From: Rhizobium sp. NXC14
Lineage (GTDB): Bacteria > Pseudomonadota > Alphaproteobacteria > Rhizobiales > Rhizobiaceae
Direction: 5' to 3'
Assembly (NCBI RefSeq): GCF_002117485.1
Contig: NZ_CP021030.1
Coordinates: 251,001-315,000 of the forward strand
Length of the DNA: 64,000 nucleotides
Part shown: positions 1-9,466 of the stretch, piece after piece
How positions within the stretch are numbered: position 1 is the first letter of the stretch
Layout of the letters: every line of letters starts with the position of its first letter
Notes under the pieces: generated by a model
Told to the model about the DNA's origin: nothing
Database searches by the model: none
Seen by the model: the letters and a program-made list of their open reading frames with translations, nothing else
Position numbers and translations under genes: made by a program

Positions 1-1435
<1,435 letters not shown>

Positions 1436-1521
1436 GCGCGCCATATAGCAGCGCCGCCCCCTGCCGCAAAGCGGTAATTAATCGGGAGTTTACGCTATTT
1501 TGCGGGTCTGCCCGGCGTGCG

Positions 1522-2220
1522 TCAGACCGGCCAGCTCTCCAGCCGCCAGGCCGAATCCCAGAACATCCATTCATATTGCGAGGCGCGCACGAAAACGTCC
1601 ATCATTTCGGCGCGCTCCGTCTCCGATGCGGCGCGGGCGGCGATATCGGTCAGTGCGATCACTTCGCGGGCGCCGGCGGCGAATTGCGGATCGCCATAGG
1701 TGTTGATCCAGGCCTGATAAACATTGCCATCGATCGCGGGTCTGCCTTTGATGCGTTCGCCGACATGCATGTAGATCCAGAAGCAGGGCAGGATGGCCGA
1801 AAGCGCAACAGCATAGGACCTATGATAAGCGGTCGCCAGAAGGAAATTCGTATAGGCGAAGCAGGAAGGCGAGGGCTCCGCGGCCGTCACATCTGCGCTC
1901 GAAATGCCGAATTTCGAGAGGAAGCCTGCATGCAGGCCCTGCTCGACGGTGATCGCCTTCTGCGCCGAACCGAGGAAGCGCAGCACCTGCGCATTGTCGG
2001 GCGCCTTTGCCGCGACGATGGCGAGGCACCGGGCATAATGCTTCAGATAGATTGCGTCCTGCAGGATGTAGTGACGGAAAACCTCCGGCGGCAGCGTGCC
2101 GTCCGAAAGCCGTTCCAGGAGCGGCAATCGCTCGATCTCGGCCATGAGAGGCTTGATCCGGTCCCAGGCGGCGGCCGTGAAGTATCCTGTGATTTCGATG
2201 TTCTGCAAGCTGCCGTCCAT
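1522..2220 (-). CDS. tenA: Thiaminase II / aminopyrimidine aminohydrolase TenA
   Basis: Hydrolyses aminopyrimidine breakdown products of thiamine so that the HMP moiety can be salvaged. The protein has 232 residues, normal for TenA. The TenA catalytic cysteine is visible in PCFWIY (C146), the late catalytic glutamate in QYEWMFW (E217), and the substrate-binding aspartate in YILQDAIYL (D55). The frame is open upstream to 2289, but the ATG at 2220 is preferred because GGAGG lies five bases before it. No TPP riboswitch element is visible upstream, and no other thiamine gene is nearby, so it seems to be a stand-alone salvage gene. Confidence 0.92.
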   Translation of the reverse strand: MDGSLQNIEITGYFTAAAWDRIKPLMAEIERLPLLERLSDGTLPPEVFRHYILQDAIYLKHYARCLAIVAAKAPDNAQVLRFLGSAQKAITVEQGLHAGFLSKFGISSADVTAAEPSPSCFAYTNFLLATAYHRSYAVALSAILPCFWIYMHVGERIKGRPAIDGNVYQAWINTYGDPQFAAGAREVIALTDIAARAASETERAEMMDVFVRASQYEWMFWDSAWRLESWPV

Positions 2221-2358
2221 GATGTCCTCCGCTCTCCAAGCGCCGCTGCCATATATCGGCGGCACGGCGGTGAAGGCAAGCGCGACCACGCATCAAAAAG
2301 ACGCTTGATTCCATGATGAGATGAGGTATTTCTCTTATAGTAGAATCTTGGATCGGCG

Positions 2359-2928
2359 ATGGAACAGGAACTCGAACAGGCGATCGGCAGCCGCATTCGC
2401 ACCTTGCGGCTGGAAAAGGGCCTGACGCTGGATGAGCTTTCCGAGGCGTCTGGCGTCAGCCGCGCGATGATTTCGCGAATAGAGCGGGCGGAGGCGAGCC
2501 CGACCGCCTCGCTGCTGGCAAGGGTCTGCGCCGCGCTCGGCCTATCGCTCTCAGCCTTCTTTGCAGAGGAGGGGCAGCAAGCCTCGCCGCTGGCGCGGCG
2601 GCAGGAGCAGCAGGTCTGGCGCGATCCGGAAACCGGTTATCTCAGGCGCGCGGTATCGGCGCCCGGCACGGGCTCCGCCGTCGATATCGTCGAAGTCGAA
2701 TTTCCACCCGGCGCCCGCGTCAGCTTCCCACCGCATGCGGCATCCCATGACATGACGCAGCATGTCTGGCTCTTCGATGGCGAGCTGGAGATGACTGCGG
2801 GTGAGACGGTCTACCGGCTGCGTCCAGGCGACTGCCTGTTCATGCCCGTCGGCGAGGGCCATTCCTTCCATAATCCCGGCAATGCCCCGGCGCGCTATTG
2901 CGTCGTGCTCGATCGCGGCGGCCGATGA
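2359..2928 (+). CDS. XRE-family regulator with C-terminal cupin domain
   Basis: Transcription factor of 189 residues. A Cro/C1-type helix-turn-helix spans about residues 10-64 (recognition helix near SRAMISRIERAEASP). It is joined to a cupin sensor domain at about 110-187, with a GDCLFMPVGEGHSF motif. This class usually senses a small metabolite through the cupin and controls a neighbouring gene. The downstream acetyltransferase starts 24 bases after the stop on the same strand, so the two probably form an operon, possibly autoregulated. The AT-rich stretch at 2312-2350 is the likely promoter. The ligand is unknown. Confidence 0.88.
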   Translation: MEQELEQAIGSRIRTLRLEKGLTLDELSEASGVSRAMISRIERAEASPTASLLARVCAALGLSLSAFFAEEGQQASPLARRQEQQVWRDPETGYLRRAVSAPGTGSAVDIVEVEFPPGARVSFPPHAASHDMTQHVWLFDGELEMTAGETVYRLRPGDCLFMPVGEGHSFHNPGNAPARYCVVLDRGGR

Positions 2929-2952
2929 CGACCTTCATTTCAGGAGAAGACC

Positions 2953-3471
2953 ATGCCTGACATTCGCATCCTTTCTGCTGAGGAGGCCCACGCTGCAATT
3001 CCGGCCCTCTCGGAGGTACTGGCCGATTGCGTCACGGGCGGCGCTTCCGTCGGCTTCATGCAGCCCTATGGACCGGAAGATGCCGAGCCCTATTGGCTGG
3101 ACGTTGCAGATGCAGTCGCTGCCGGCAGCAGTCTACTGCTGGTCGCCAAACTCGATGGCCGGATCGTCGGCACGGTGCAGGTGGGTGCCGCGCAGATGCC
3201 GAACCAGCCGCATCGCGGCGACCTGAAAAAGCTCCTGGTGCATCGCTCCGCTCGCGGCAAGGGTCTCGCACGCCTGTTGATGGAAGCTGCCGAACGCGAA
3301 GCGGCCGCCCGCGGTAAAACCCTGCTCGTGCTCGACACGGCAACCGGCAGCGATGCCGAGGCGATCTATCCCCGCCTGGGCTGGCAGCGGGTCGGCGTCA
3401 TCCCCGATTATGCTCTGTGGCCGGAAGGCGGCTTTTGCGACACCACCTTGTTCTACAAGCGGCTCGCCTGA
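2953..3471 (+). CDS. GNAT-family N-acetyltransferase
   Basis: Acetyl-CoA-dependent acetyltransferase of 172 residues. The pyrophosphate-binding motif A is clear (VHRSARGKGLARLLM, about residues 96-110). It is followed by the beta-5 region LLVLDTATGS and a C-terminal LGWQRVGVIPDY typical of small-molecule GNATs. AGGAGA lies six bases before the ATG. It is probably co-transcribed with the XRE-cupin gene, whose cupin may sense the substrate or product (inference). The substrate cannot be read from the sequence. Confidence 0.87.
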   Translation: MPDIRILSAEEAHAAIPALSEVLADCVTGGASVGFMQPYGPEDAEPYWLDVADAVAAGSSLLLVAKLDGRIVGTVQVGAAQMPNQPHRGDLKKLLVHRSARGKGLARLLMEAAEREAAARGKTLLVLDTATGSDAEAIYPRLGWQRVGVIPDYALWPEGGFCDTTLFYKRLA

Positions 3472-3486
3472 TTGCACCAGTGCCGC

Positions 3487-4098
3487 TCATGCCCACCTTG
3501 CAAACATGGGAAGCGCCCCGGCCAATGTCGTCCCCGCCGTCCATTGCGCCGCGTTCCAGCCAAACTGCCGCGCCGTTTCGACATTCGCCGCGATATCATC
3601 GATGAAGGCGATCTCCGCGGCCATGACCCCGGCACGTTCGGTCGCCATTCGGAAGAAGTCGGGCGAAGGCTTGCTGTGTCCGAGTGCTGCCGAATAGATG
3701 ATGTCGTCGAAGTGGGCGCAAAGGCCCAGCTGTTCCATCAGATAATGCGCCCGCCTGTGCTCCTGGTTGGTCGCCAGGAAGAGAGTGATACCGCTTCGCC
3801 TGAGAGCGGCGAGATCCGCCAGCAGATTGCGGTCGAGCCGGGAATCGTTTTCGAACCAGTAGTCGATCAGCGCCGCGGCGCTGAGATGGGGCGCGATCTT
3901 TGCGAGCACGCCGGCGAGCGTTGGCTCCAGTGCTTCGCGGCCGATGATGATGGCGCCCCAGTGAACCTGGAAAAACTCCTGCTGCAGCAGATCGGGTCGC
4001 AGGCCGAGATCGCGCTCGAGATAGGTGAAGTGGGGCAGCCCGTCGGCCGGGCGGCCATGGATGAGCACGCCGTCGACATCGACCATCAGCACTTTCAT
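3487..4098 (-). CDS. HAD-superfamily hydrolase
   Basis: Phosphatase-like HAD protein of 203 residues. Motif I is VDVDGVLIHG, with nucleophile D7 and acid/base D9. Motif II is FLATNQE, the motif III lysine is in GHSKPSPDFF, and motif IV is AFIDDIAAN. The small helical cap lies between motifs I and II, as in epoxide-hydrolase-N-like and 2-haloacid-dehalogenase-like HADs. It is convergent with the upstream acetyltransferase (15 bases between stops) and divergent from the amidohydrolase at 4233. The substrate is not predictable. Confidence 0.88.
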   Translation of the reverse strand: MKVLMVDVDGVLIHGRPADGLPHFTYLERDLGLRPDLLQQEFFQVHWGAIIIGREALEPTLAGVLAKIAPHLSAAALIDYWFENDSRLDRNLLADLAALRRSGITLFLATNQEHRRAHYLMEQLGLCAHFDDIIYSAALGHSKPSPDFFRMATERAGVMAAEIAFIDDIAANVETARQFGWNAAQWTAGTTLAGALPMFARWA

Positions 4099-4232
4099 GC
4101 GGCAGCTTCCTTCGGACTCAAAACATCGCGAAGGGTGAAGTCATTCACTTTGGCGATCAAGGGCGCCGCGCCGGCTTTTTTGTCGCGGCCGACCCATGTA
4201 AATCTGGAATTCCAATCAAGGACGGATCCGAA

Positions 4233-5258
4233 ATGCGCGTCATCTATTCCGAAGACCATAAGCTGCGTGACGCCAGGACCGAGCTCTATGCCGGCCAGCT
4301 GGTGACGCCCTTCGAGGCGCCGTTTCGGGCCGAGTGGATCCTGGCGGCGGTCAAGGAAGCGGGTTTTGCCGATGTCGCAGCGCCGGACGCGCATGGGCTG
4401 GAAGCGGCCCGAAAGGTGCATGACCCCGCCTATCTCGATTTTCTCGCTACCGTCTGGGATCGCTGGGTGGCGGCTGGTTTCGAAGGCGAAGCGATCGCCA
4501 ATTCCTTCCCGGTCCGCCGCACCAGCCATCGCGTGCCCGACAATATCGTCGGCGCGATCGGCCATTATGCCAATGCCGCCGACACCTCCATCACCAAGGG
4601 CTCTTATGAAGCGGCGATCGCCTCCATGCGTTGCGCCATCACAGGAGCGGATTGGCTGAATGCCGGCAACCGGTTCGCCTTTGCGCTTTGCCGGCCGCCC
4701 GGCCATCATGCCGGCATCGACCTTTTCGGCGGCTATTGTTTCATCAACAATGCGGGCGTCGCGGCCCAGCGGCTCATAGATCACGGCGCGAAGAAGGTCG
4801 CCGTGCTCGATGTCGATTTCCATCACGGCAATGGCACGCAGGACCTCTTCTATCACAGAGGTGATGTCTTCACCGCCTCGCTGCATGGCGATCCGATGTT
4901 TGCCTTTCCCTATTTCCTCGGCCATGCCGACGAGGAAGGAGAAGGGCAGGGTACGGGCAGCAACCGCAACTATCCGATGCCGCCGCACACGCCCTGGCAG
5001 GTCTGGTCTTCGGCCCTTGCCGATGCGCTCGCCCGCATCAAGGCTTTCGGCACCGAGGCGATCGTTGTGGCGCTCGGCGTCGATACCTTCGAGCGCGACC
5101 CGATCTCCTTTTTCCAGCTGAAGTCGGAAGACTTCATTCGCATGGGAGAGGTGATCTCCGCCGCCGGCCTGCCCGTCGTCACTTGCATGGAGGGCGGTTA
5201 CGGCGTGCCGGAAATTGGCCTCAACGTCGCCAATGTCCTCAAGGGCCTGGAAGCCTGA
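4233..5258 (+). CDS. Histone-deacetylase-family amidohydrolase (acetylpolyamine amidohydrolase-like)
   Basis: Zinc amidohydrolase of 341 residues that removes acetyl groups from amines, most likely acetylpolyamines. Paired histidines H158/H159 in RPPGHHAG act in catalysis. The zinc ligands are D195 and H197 in DVDFHHGN and D284 in LGVDTFERD. The transition-state tyrosine is Y323 in GGYGV. All catalytic residues are present. The length and the capped N-terminus (TPFEAPFRAEWI) fit bacterial APAH rather than eukaryotic HDAC. recX begins within ten bases of its stop, so the two are probably co-transcribed. Confidence 0.9.
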   Translation: MRVIYSEDHKLRDARTELYAGQLVTPFEAPFRAEWILAAVKEAGFADVAAPDAHGLEAARKVHDPAYLDFLATVWDRWVAAGFEGEAIANSFPVRRTSHRVPDNIVGAIGHYANAADTSITKGSYEAAIASMRCAITGADWLNAGNRFAFALCRPPGHHAGIDLFGGYCFINNAGVAAQRLIDHGAKKVAVLDVDFHHGNGTQDLFYHRGDVFTASLHGDPMFAFPYFLGHADEEGEGQGTGSNRNYPMPPHTPWQVWSSALADALARIKAFGTEAIVVALGVDTFERDPISFFQLKSEDFIRMGEVISAAGLPVVTCMEGGYGVPEIGLNVANVLKGLEA

Positions 5259-5267
5259 TTGCTTGAT

Positions 5268-5819
5268 ATGACCGACGAGATCGTTCCATCCGACATTCCG
5301 ACGCCTCGCATGCTGAGCTGGGCCCGCAACTCCGCCATCTATCGCTTGGAGCGGCGGATGATGACCGAAAAGCAGCTGTTTGACGCGATCACCCGCAAGG
5401 CGAAAGAGAAGTTCGAGGATATCGGTGCGGCGCAACTCAAGGCCCTTGCCGATTTCGCCGTCAGGTTCGCCTATGACAACAAGGCGCTCGATGATGGCGC
5501 CTATGCCGAGATCAGCACGCGTTCCCAGCTGCGCGGCGGCAAATCGAAGCGCGCCATCGCCCGGAAACTTGCGGCCAAGGGCGTCGCTGGTGATAAGGTA
5601 GAGGCCGCCCTTGAGGAGGCTGACGATCTCTATGCTGCTGCGATATTTGCCCGCAAACGCGCCTTCGGCCCCTTCCGCCGCGTCGAGCTTGACGAAAAGC
5701 GAAAGGCCAAAGAGCTTTCGGCCTTCGCCCGCAACGGCTTCAGCTTCGATATCGGCAGGAAGGTGTTCGACATGAGTTTGGAGGATGCCGAAGAGGTCAT
5801 CCTGGCCTGCCGTCTCTGA
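5268..5819 (+). CDS. recX: RecX-family regulatory protein
   Basis: Modulator of RecA filaments. The 183 residues have three-helix tandem motifs, including YRLERRMMTEKQLFDAI near the N-terminus and LRGGKSKRAIARKLAAKGV in the middle. This is the RecX pattern of LxxR/K-rich repeats. It starts 9 bases after the amidohydrolase stop. A TTG at 5259 abutting that stop is an alternative start adding three residues; ATG 5268 is chosen. recA is not in the window, as is common in rhizobia. The C-terminal half is less conserved, so the call rests on the repeats and the known rhizobial protein. Confidence 0.82.
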   Translation: MTDEIVPSDIPTPRMLSWARNSAIYRLERRMMTEKQLFDAITRKAKEKFEDIGAAQLKALADFAVRFAYDNKALDDGAYAEISTRSQLRGGKSKRAIARKLAAKGVAGDKVEAALEEADDLYAAAIFARKRAFGPFRRVELDEKRKAKELSAFARNGFSFDIGRKVFDMSLEDAEEVILACRL

Positions 5820-5917
5820 TCTTGCATAAGGCCTTTTACTGGCCGGATCAGAAGTTTGAATTTGTCGCTCGCAGACCGTCTTCGTAAGAACAGCGCACAA
5901 TCGGCGAGGGGGCGGGT

Positions 5918-6811
5918 ATGGAAGAAAGAGCAAATGCCGGCGCGGGCACGCTGACCGCAGAGGCGTCAACAGCATTTGGCGGGGTGGCGACTGGCGGGCT
6001 AATGTGCCTCCTATCCATGTCGTCGATCCAGTTCGGCGCCGCACTCTCATCCTCAGCCATCTCAACCTATGGGCCGGCCGGCGCCTCTTGGCTGCGCCTG
6101 GCTTTTGCGGCCATCATTCTCGCCCTTGTCGTGCGGCCGCGCGTCTTCAGCTACACAAGGGCGCAATGGACGAGCGCTCTGGTCCTCGGCGCGGCGACAG
6201 CGCTGATGACCATGAGCTTCTTCGCGGCGATCGAGCGCATTCCCCTCGGTCTTGCCGTAGCGATCGATTTTCTCGGCCCGCTTTCCGTTGCGACCATCGG
6301 CTATGGCCTCAGCCGGCGTCTCCTCTGGCCTCTCATTGCAGCATTTGGCGTTCTGGCGCTTGCTCATGACGGTGAAGGCTGGGTCGGCAATATTGAGGGC
6401 ATTCTTTTTGCACTCGGCGCCGGAACCGGATGGGCGATCTATATCGTCCTGACAAAAAAAATCGGCGCGAGCTTCAAGGGGCTGGAGGGGCTTTCCATAT
6501 CGCTGATGGCCGCAGCTCTTGTCGCGACACCCTTCGGCATCGCCGGCGCCATCCCGAAGCTCGATGCTTACGGCCTTGTTGAAATGGTCGGCCTTGCCGT
6601 TCTTGTGCCGCTGCTTCCCTACACGCTGGAACTGATCGCCTTGCGGCGCATGCCGACGGCATCTTTCGGCATTCTCATGAGCCTCGAGCCGGCCATCGCG
6701 GCACTCGCCGGTTTCCTCATTCTGGCCCAGCCGATGACGCTGCTGCAGATGGCCGGAACTGCCTTGGTAGTCGCCGCAAGTGCCGGCGCGACCTTTTCCG
6801 CTCGGCAGTGA
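5918..6811 (+). CDS. EamA/RhtA-type drug-metabolite exporter
   Basis: Inner-membrane exporter of the DMT superfamily with 297 residues, two EamA repeats and about ten membrane helices starting near residue 26. RhtA-like hallmarks are AIERIPLGLAVAIDFLGPL after helix 4 and the second-repeat end ALRRMPTASFGILMSLEPA. RhtA homologues export threonine/homoserine or related amino acids; the actual substrate is inferred only by family. Its TGA (6809-6811) directly abuts the stop of the convergent haemoglobin gene, leaving no intergenic base. Confidence 0.88.
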   Translation: MEERANAGAGTLTAEASTAFGGVATGGLMCLLSMSSIQFGAALSSSAISTYGPAGASWLRLAFAAIILALVVRPRVFSYTRAQWTSALVLGAATALMTMSFFAAIERIPLGLAVAIDFLGPLSVATIGYGLSRRLLWPLIAAFGVLALAHDGEGWVGNIEGILFALGAGTGWAIYIVLTKKIGASFKGLEGLSISLMAAALVATPFGIAGAIPKLDAYGLVEMVGLAVLVPLLPYTLELIALRRMPTASFGILMSLEPAIAALAGFLILAQPMTLLQMAGTALVVAASAGATFSARQ

Positions 6812-7282
6812 TCAGCCCGCCTTTTTCGCCGGATCGTCGAGAGCGGGATTGTAGAACAGCGACAGCGTCAGGCTTTTGGCAATCCGCTCGGCGGTCGCCA
6901 TGAACCAGACCTTGGCTTCCGACGAGGGGGCGATATCGTCAAGCGTTGCGGCGAACAGCGACAGCCACTTCGGAAAAAGATCGGGCGTCAGGTTCTGAAC
7001 GCCGGTATGCGCCTGCACCGGCTTGCCGCCATAGGCGCCGCTGCGGAAGGCAACGGCCGACCAGAAGCTCTTCATCTTCTCTATATGCTCCGACCAGCGG
7101 CCGGAAAGCCGCGCATCGAATACCGGGCCGAGATCGGGATGCTCCAGCACGCGCGCGTAAAACGTTTCGACCAGCCTGCCGATAAAGGCCTCGTCGACCC
7201 CTATCGTCTGCATCTCGGCCTCTGCCTTTTCGCGGATCGCCGCGACATGGGCAGGGCGGCCCTGAATGTCATTGTTCATCAT
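6812..7282 (-). CDS. Group III truncated haemoglobin
   Basis: Small haem protein of 156 residues, probably cytosolic, binding O2 or NO. The 2-on-2 globin pattern is visible: B-helix FYARVLEHPDLGPVF, E-helix MKSFWSAVAF, proximal histidine H92 in KPVQAHTGV, and the following FPKWLSLF tryptophan. There are no glycine motifs of groups I/II, which places it in group III. Two adjacent ATGs begin the gene; the second is equally possible. It is divergent from mbfA across 169 bases that include the Irr box, so iron may also influence it, although the box sits next to mbfA. Confidence 0.88.
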   Translation of the reverse strand: MMNNDIQGRPAHVAAIREKAEAEMQTIGVDEAFIGRLVETFYARVLEHPDLGPVFDARLSGRWSEHIEKMKSFWSAVAFRSGAYGGKPVQAHTGVQNLTPDLFPKWLSLFAATLDDIAPSSEAKVWFMATAERIAKSLTLSLFYNPALDDPAKKAG

Positions 7283-7418
7283 AAACCCCGGCGCCGCATG
7301 ATGCGGCGTCTCTCATATAGGTCTTTACCTCAGCGAACCAAAGCCGCTTGTGCGGATTGCGGCAATCTGTCAGCCGGTCCGCCTCGGCCACTTGACCACC
7401 ATCGCTTCCTTGCCTAGG

Positions 7419-7435
7419 TTTAGAATTATTCTAAA
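7419..7435. promoter_or_regulatory. Irr-type ICE box upstream of mbfA
   Basis: TTTAGAATTATTCTAAA is a perfect inverted repeat with 7-base arms and a TTA centre. It matches all 14 arm positions of the iron-control element bound by Irr in Rhizobiales (TTTAGAA-N3-TTCTAAA). It ends 16 bases before the mbfA start, which suits repression of mbfA by Irr under low iron. Confidence 0.88.
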
Positions 7436-7451
7436 TTTTTTGGAGAAGTTT

Positions 7452-8435
7452 ATGCTGGCGCGTTTTTTCAGGTCGCCGAAACGATCCTTTGATTCGCTCT
7501 CCGAGCAGGAGATTCTCGCCCTTGCGATTGCCTCCGAGGAAGATGACGCCCGCATCTATCTCGCCTATGCCGACAAGCTGCGCCCTGAATTTCCGGCTTC
7601 GGCCAAGGTCTTTGAAGATATGGCCGAGGTCGAGGATACGCACCGAAAATCGCTGTTCGAAATCCATCGTCAACGTTTCGGCGAGCGCATCCCGCTGATT
7701 CGGCGCGAGCATGTGCAGGGCTTTTACGAACGCAAGCCGGACTGGCTGCGAGCCAACCTGTCGCTCGATGCGATGCGGCAGGAGACCGAGGCGATGGAGG
7801 AGCAGGCCTATCGATTTTATGTCGAGGCGGCAAAGCGCACCACCGACGCCTCGACGCGTGAGCTGCTCGGCGACCTCGCACTCGCCGAACAGGGGCACGA
7901 AGACATCGCCCGCATGCTTGGCGACAAACATACGCCCGAGGATATCAGGCGCGACGAGGACGAGACGGCGCACCGGCAATTCGTGCTGACCTATGTGCAG
8001 CCGGGCCTTGCCGGCTTGATGGACGGCTCGGTCTCGACGCTGGCGCCGATCTTTGCCGCTGCCTTTGCCACCAAGGATACATGGCAGACCTTCCTGGTCG
8101 GTCTTTCCGCCTCCGTCGGCGCCGGCATCTCGATGGGCTTCACCGAAGCCGCCCATGACGACGGGAAAATCTCCGGCCGGGGCTCGCCGGTCAAGCGTGG
8201 CCTTGCCTGCGGCATCATGACGGCGCTCGGCGGCCTCGGCCATGCGCTGCCCTATCTGATCCCACATTTCTGGACGGCAACGATCACCGCCGCCATCATC
8301 GTCTTCTTCGAACTTTGGGCAATCGCCTTCATCCAGAACCGCTACATGGAAACCCCCTTCCTGCGCGCCGCCTTCCAGGTCGTGCTCGGCGGCGGCCTGG
8401 TTCTCGCCGCCGGCATCCTGATCGGGAATGGGTGA
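7452..8435 (+). CDS. mbfA: Membrane-bound ferritin MbfA (ferritin-like domain fused to VIT1-type membrane domain)
   Basis: Exports or detoxifies iron at the inner membrane and protects against iron/peroxide stress in rhizobia and Agrobacterium. The 327 residues comprise an N-terminal ferritin-like/rubrerythrin domain (about 15-165, iron ligands in IASEEDDARIY and AEVEDTHRK, then EAMEEQAYRFY and LAEQGHEDIAR). A C-terminal VIT1-like domain with several membrane segments follows (about 185-325). The start is ATG 7452 with GGAGAAG just before it; a longer open frame to 7350 would run across the Irr box. Control by Irr is inferred from the perfect ICE box. Confidence 0.93.
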   Translation: MLARFFRSPKRSFDSLSEQEILALAIASEEDDARIYLAYADKLRPEFPASAKVFEDMAEVEDTHRKSLFEIHRQRFGERIPLIRREHVQGFYERKPDWLRANLSLDAMRQETEAMEEQAYRFYVEAAKRTTDASTRELLGDLALAEQGHEDIARMLGDKHTPEDIRRDEDETAHRQFVLTYVQPGLAGLMDGSVSTLAPIFAAAFATKDTWQTFLVGLSASVGAGISMGFTEAAHDDGKISGRGSPVKRGLACGIMTALGGLGHALPYLIPHFWTATITAAIIVFFELWAIAFIQNRYMETPFLRAAFQVVLGGGLVLAAGILIGNG

Positions 8436-8455
8436 GGAGCGGTCGGCGAAGCCGA

Positions 8456-8480
8456 GCAATCGATCCAGTGAATCGATTGC
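8456..8480. repeat. Intergenic palindrome (9-bp arms)
   Basis: Arms GCAATCGAT and ATCGATTGC enclose a 7-base loop in the gap between mbfA and the next gene (8436-8701). The surrounding bases to about 8520 resemble intergenic repeats I recall from Rhizobium genomes, but no second copy lies in this window. No gene is seen in the gap. Confidence 0.45.
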
Positions 8481-8640
8481 AGCGACGAACGCCCTGAGCC
8501 AAAGCGAAGGGCCGGGAGACGGTGCGGCATATCAACACCTCATCTCCGGCGGCACGCAGGACGATCAGCCCTCAATGAGGTGCACAGCACGGACCTCGAA
8601 GGACGAGGACTGCGAAAGCTAACGACGACGCTTCTCCAAT

Positions 8641-8673
8641 CTCCAAAAAGCAAAAGGCCGGCTTTCGCCGGCC
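8641..8673 (-). terminator. Rho-independent terminator of the protease gene
   Basis: Read on the minus strand: GGCCGGC, a GAAA loop, GCCGGCC, then TTTTGCTTTTT. This is a strong seven-pair hairpin with a T tract, 28 bases after the stop of the transglutaminase-like gene. On the plus strand it has only CTTT, so it is mainly one-directional. Confidence 0.8.
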
Positions 8674-8701
8674 CTTTCCCCCGCATCCCCTTCGAAAATT
8701 C

Positions 8702-9301
8702 TTAACGAAGAGCGCCGACCAGAAGGTCGCGGCCGTTCTCGATGGTGACCCAACGGCCGGCATTGTAGCTCGACTGGCGCTTGACGAAGGTGTAGGGCGT
8801 CACAAACCAGGGCTTCACGTCGGCTGCGAGATTGTCGAGCACGAAGTCGCCGTCGGCTGCGCGCAGCGTCAGGACGGCATGGCCTTCACCGTCAGGCTTG
8901 CGCACGACGGTCATCAGAAGGTCGGCGGCCGAAAAGCCGCGCTGGATCAGCATGCGCCGCTTCAAGAGCGCGAAATCCTCGCAGTCGCCCGCGGTCGTCG
9001 GATAGGCCCAGACCTCGTCCTTGCCGTAGATTTCCTTGTCGGTCATCGGTTTGATCGTGCTGTTGACCGTAGCGTTGACCGAGCGGACGAGCGACCACTT
9101 CGCAGGCGTCATCTCGACCGGACCCGCATTGCGGTTCGCGCCGCACTCACTGCTGTGGGTCTGACAGAAATCATAATGGCCGATCGGCTGAGAGGTGGCG
9201 TTGCCTGTTACCATGGAAGCATTTCTGCTTGGAGCTGGGATGGCGGCAGTCGCCATCGCAAACACGGCCGTCATGGCCACAAAGATACCCTTGAATCGCA
9301 C
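8702..9301 (-). CDS. Exported transglutaminase-like cysteine protease (BTLCP family)
   Basis: Bacterial transglutaminase-like cysteine proteinase of 199 residues, in the family that includes the periplasmic adhesin protease LapG. A signal peptide covers about residues 1-22 (hydrophobic stretch GIFVAMTAVFAMATAAI). The catalytic triad is visible: C107 in AGDCEDFALLK, H141 in EGHAVLTL and D156 in DFVLDN. Two extra cysteines (C46, C53) could form a disulphide. No LapD/LapA partner is nearby, so a LapG role is unproven. A CtrA-type site lies 33 bases upstream, suggesting cell-cycle timing. Confidence 0.85.
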   Translation of the reverse strand: MRFKGIFVAMTAVFAMATAAIPAPSRNASMVTGNATSQPIGHYDFCQTHSSECGANRNAGPVEMTPAKWSLVRSVNATVNSTIKPMTDKEIYGKDEVWAYPTTAGDCEDFALLKRRMLIQRGFSAADLLMTVVRKPDGEGHAVLTLRAADGDFVLDNLAADVKPWFVTPYTFVKRQSSYNAGRWVTIENGRDLLVGALR

Positions 9302-9333
9302 GCCCGCCCTTTCCTCGATCGCCCCTTAAATTA

Positions 9334-9348
9334 TTAACAAATTGTTAA
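9334..9348. promoter_or_regulatory. CtrA-type site TTAA-N7-TTAA
   Basis: TTAACAAATTGTTAA contains two TTAA halves separated by seven bases, the full-site spacing of the alphaproteobacterial cell-cycle regulator CtrA. It lies in the AT-rich promoter of the transglutaminase-like protease gene. The gap 9302-9466 holds no gene. Binding is inferred. Confidence 0.55.
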
Positions 9349-9466
9349 TGGAGAGGGCGGAGAAGAGTCAATCGTTACTTCTTGGGAGAGCGTTGCGACG
9401 CGCCAACATGGTTAAAATGCAACGGGTTGGCGGCTTGCGTTAGGGGAATTTCTCGGTCGGTGCTGT

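Noticed and set aside
2221..2358. TPP riboswitch before tenA
   Set aside because: No CTGAGA-type THI box or matching stems in the 138-base gap on either strand.
4095..6065. Minus-strand open frame of 656 codons across the deacetylase and recX
   Set aside because: It is the antisense mirror of real genes with clear motifs, has no ribosome-binding site, and its translation is low-complexity with many Gly, Arg and Asp; typical of GC-rich codon shadows.
8428..8622. 64-codon plus-strand frame after mbfA
   Set aside because: Runs through the intergenic palindrome, has no ribosome-binding site and no similarity recalled.
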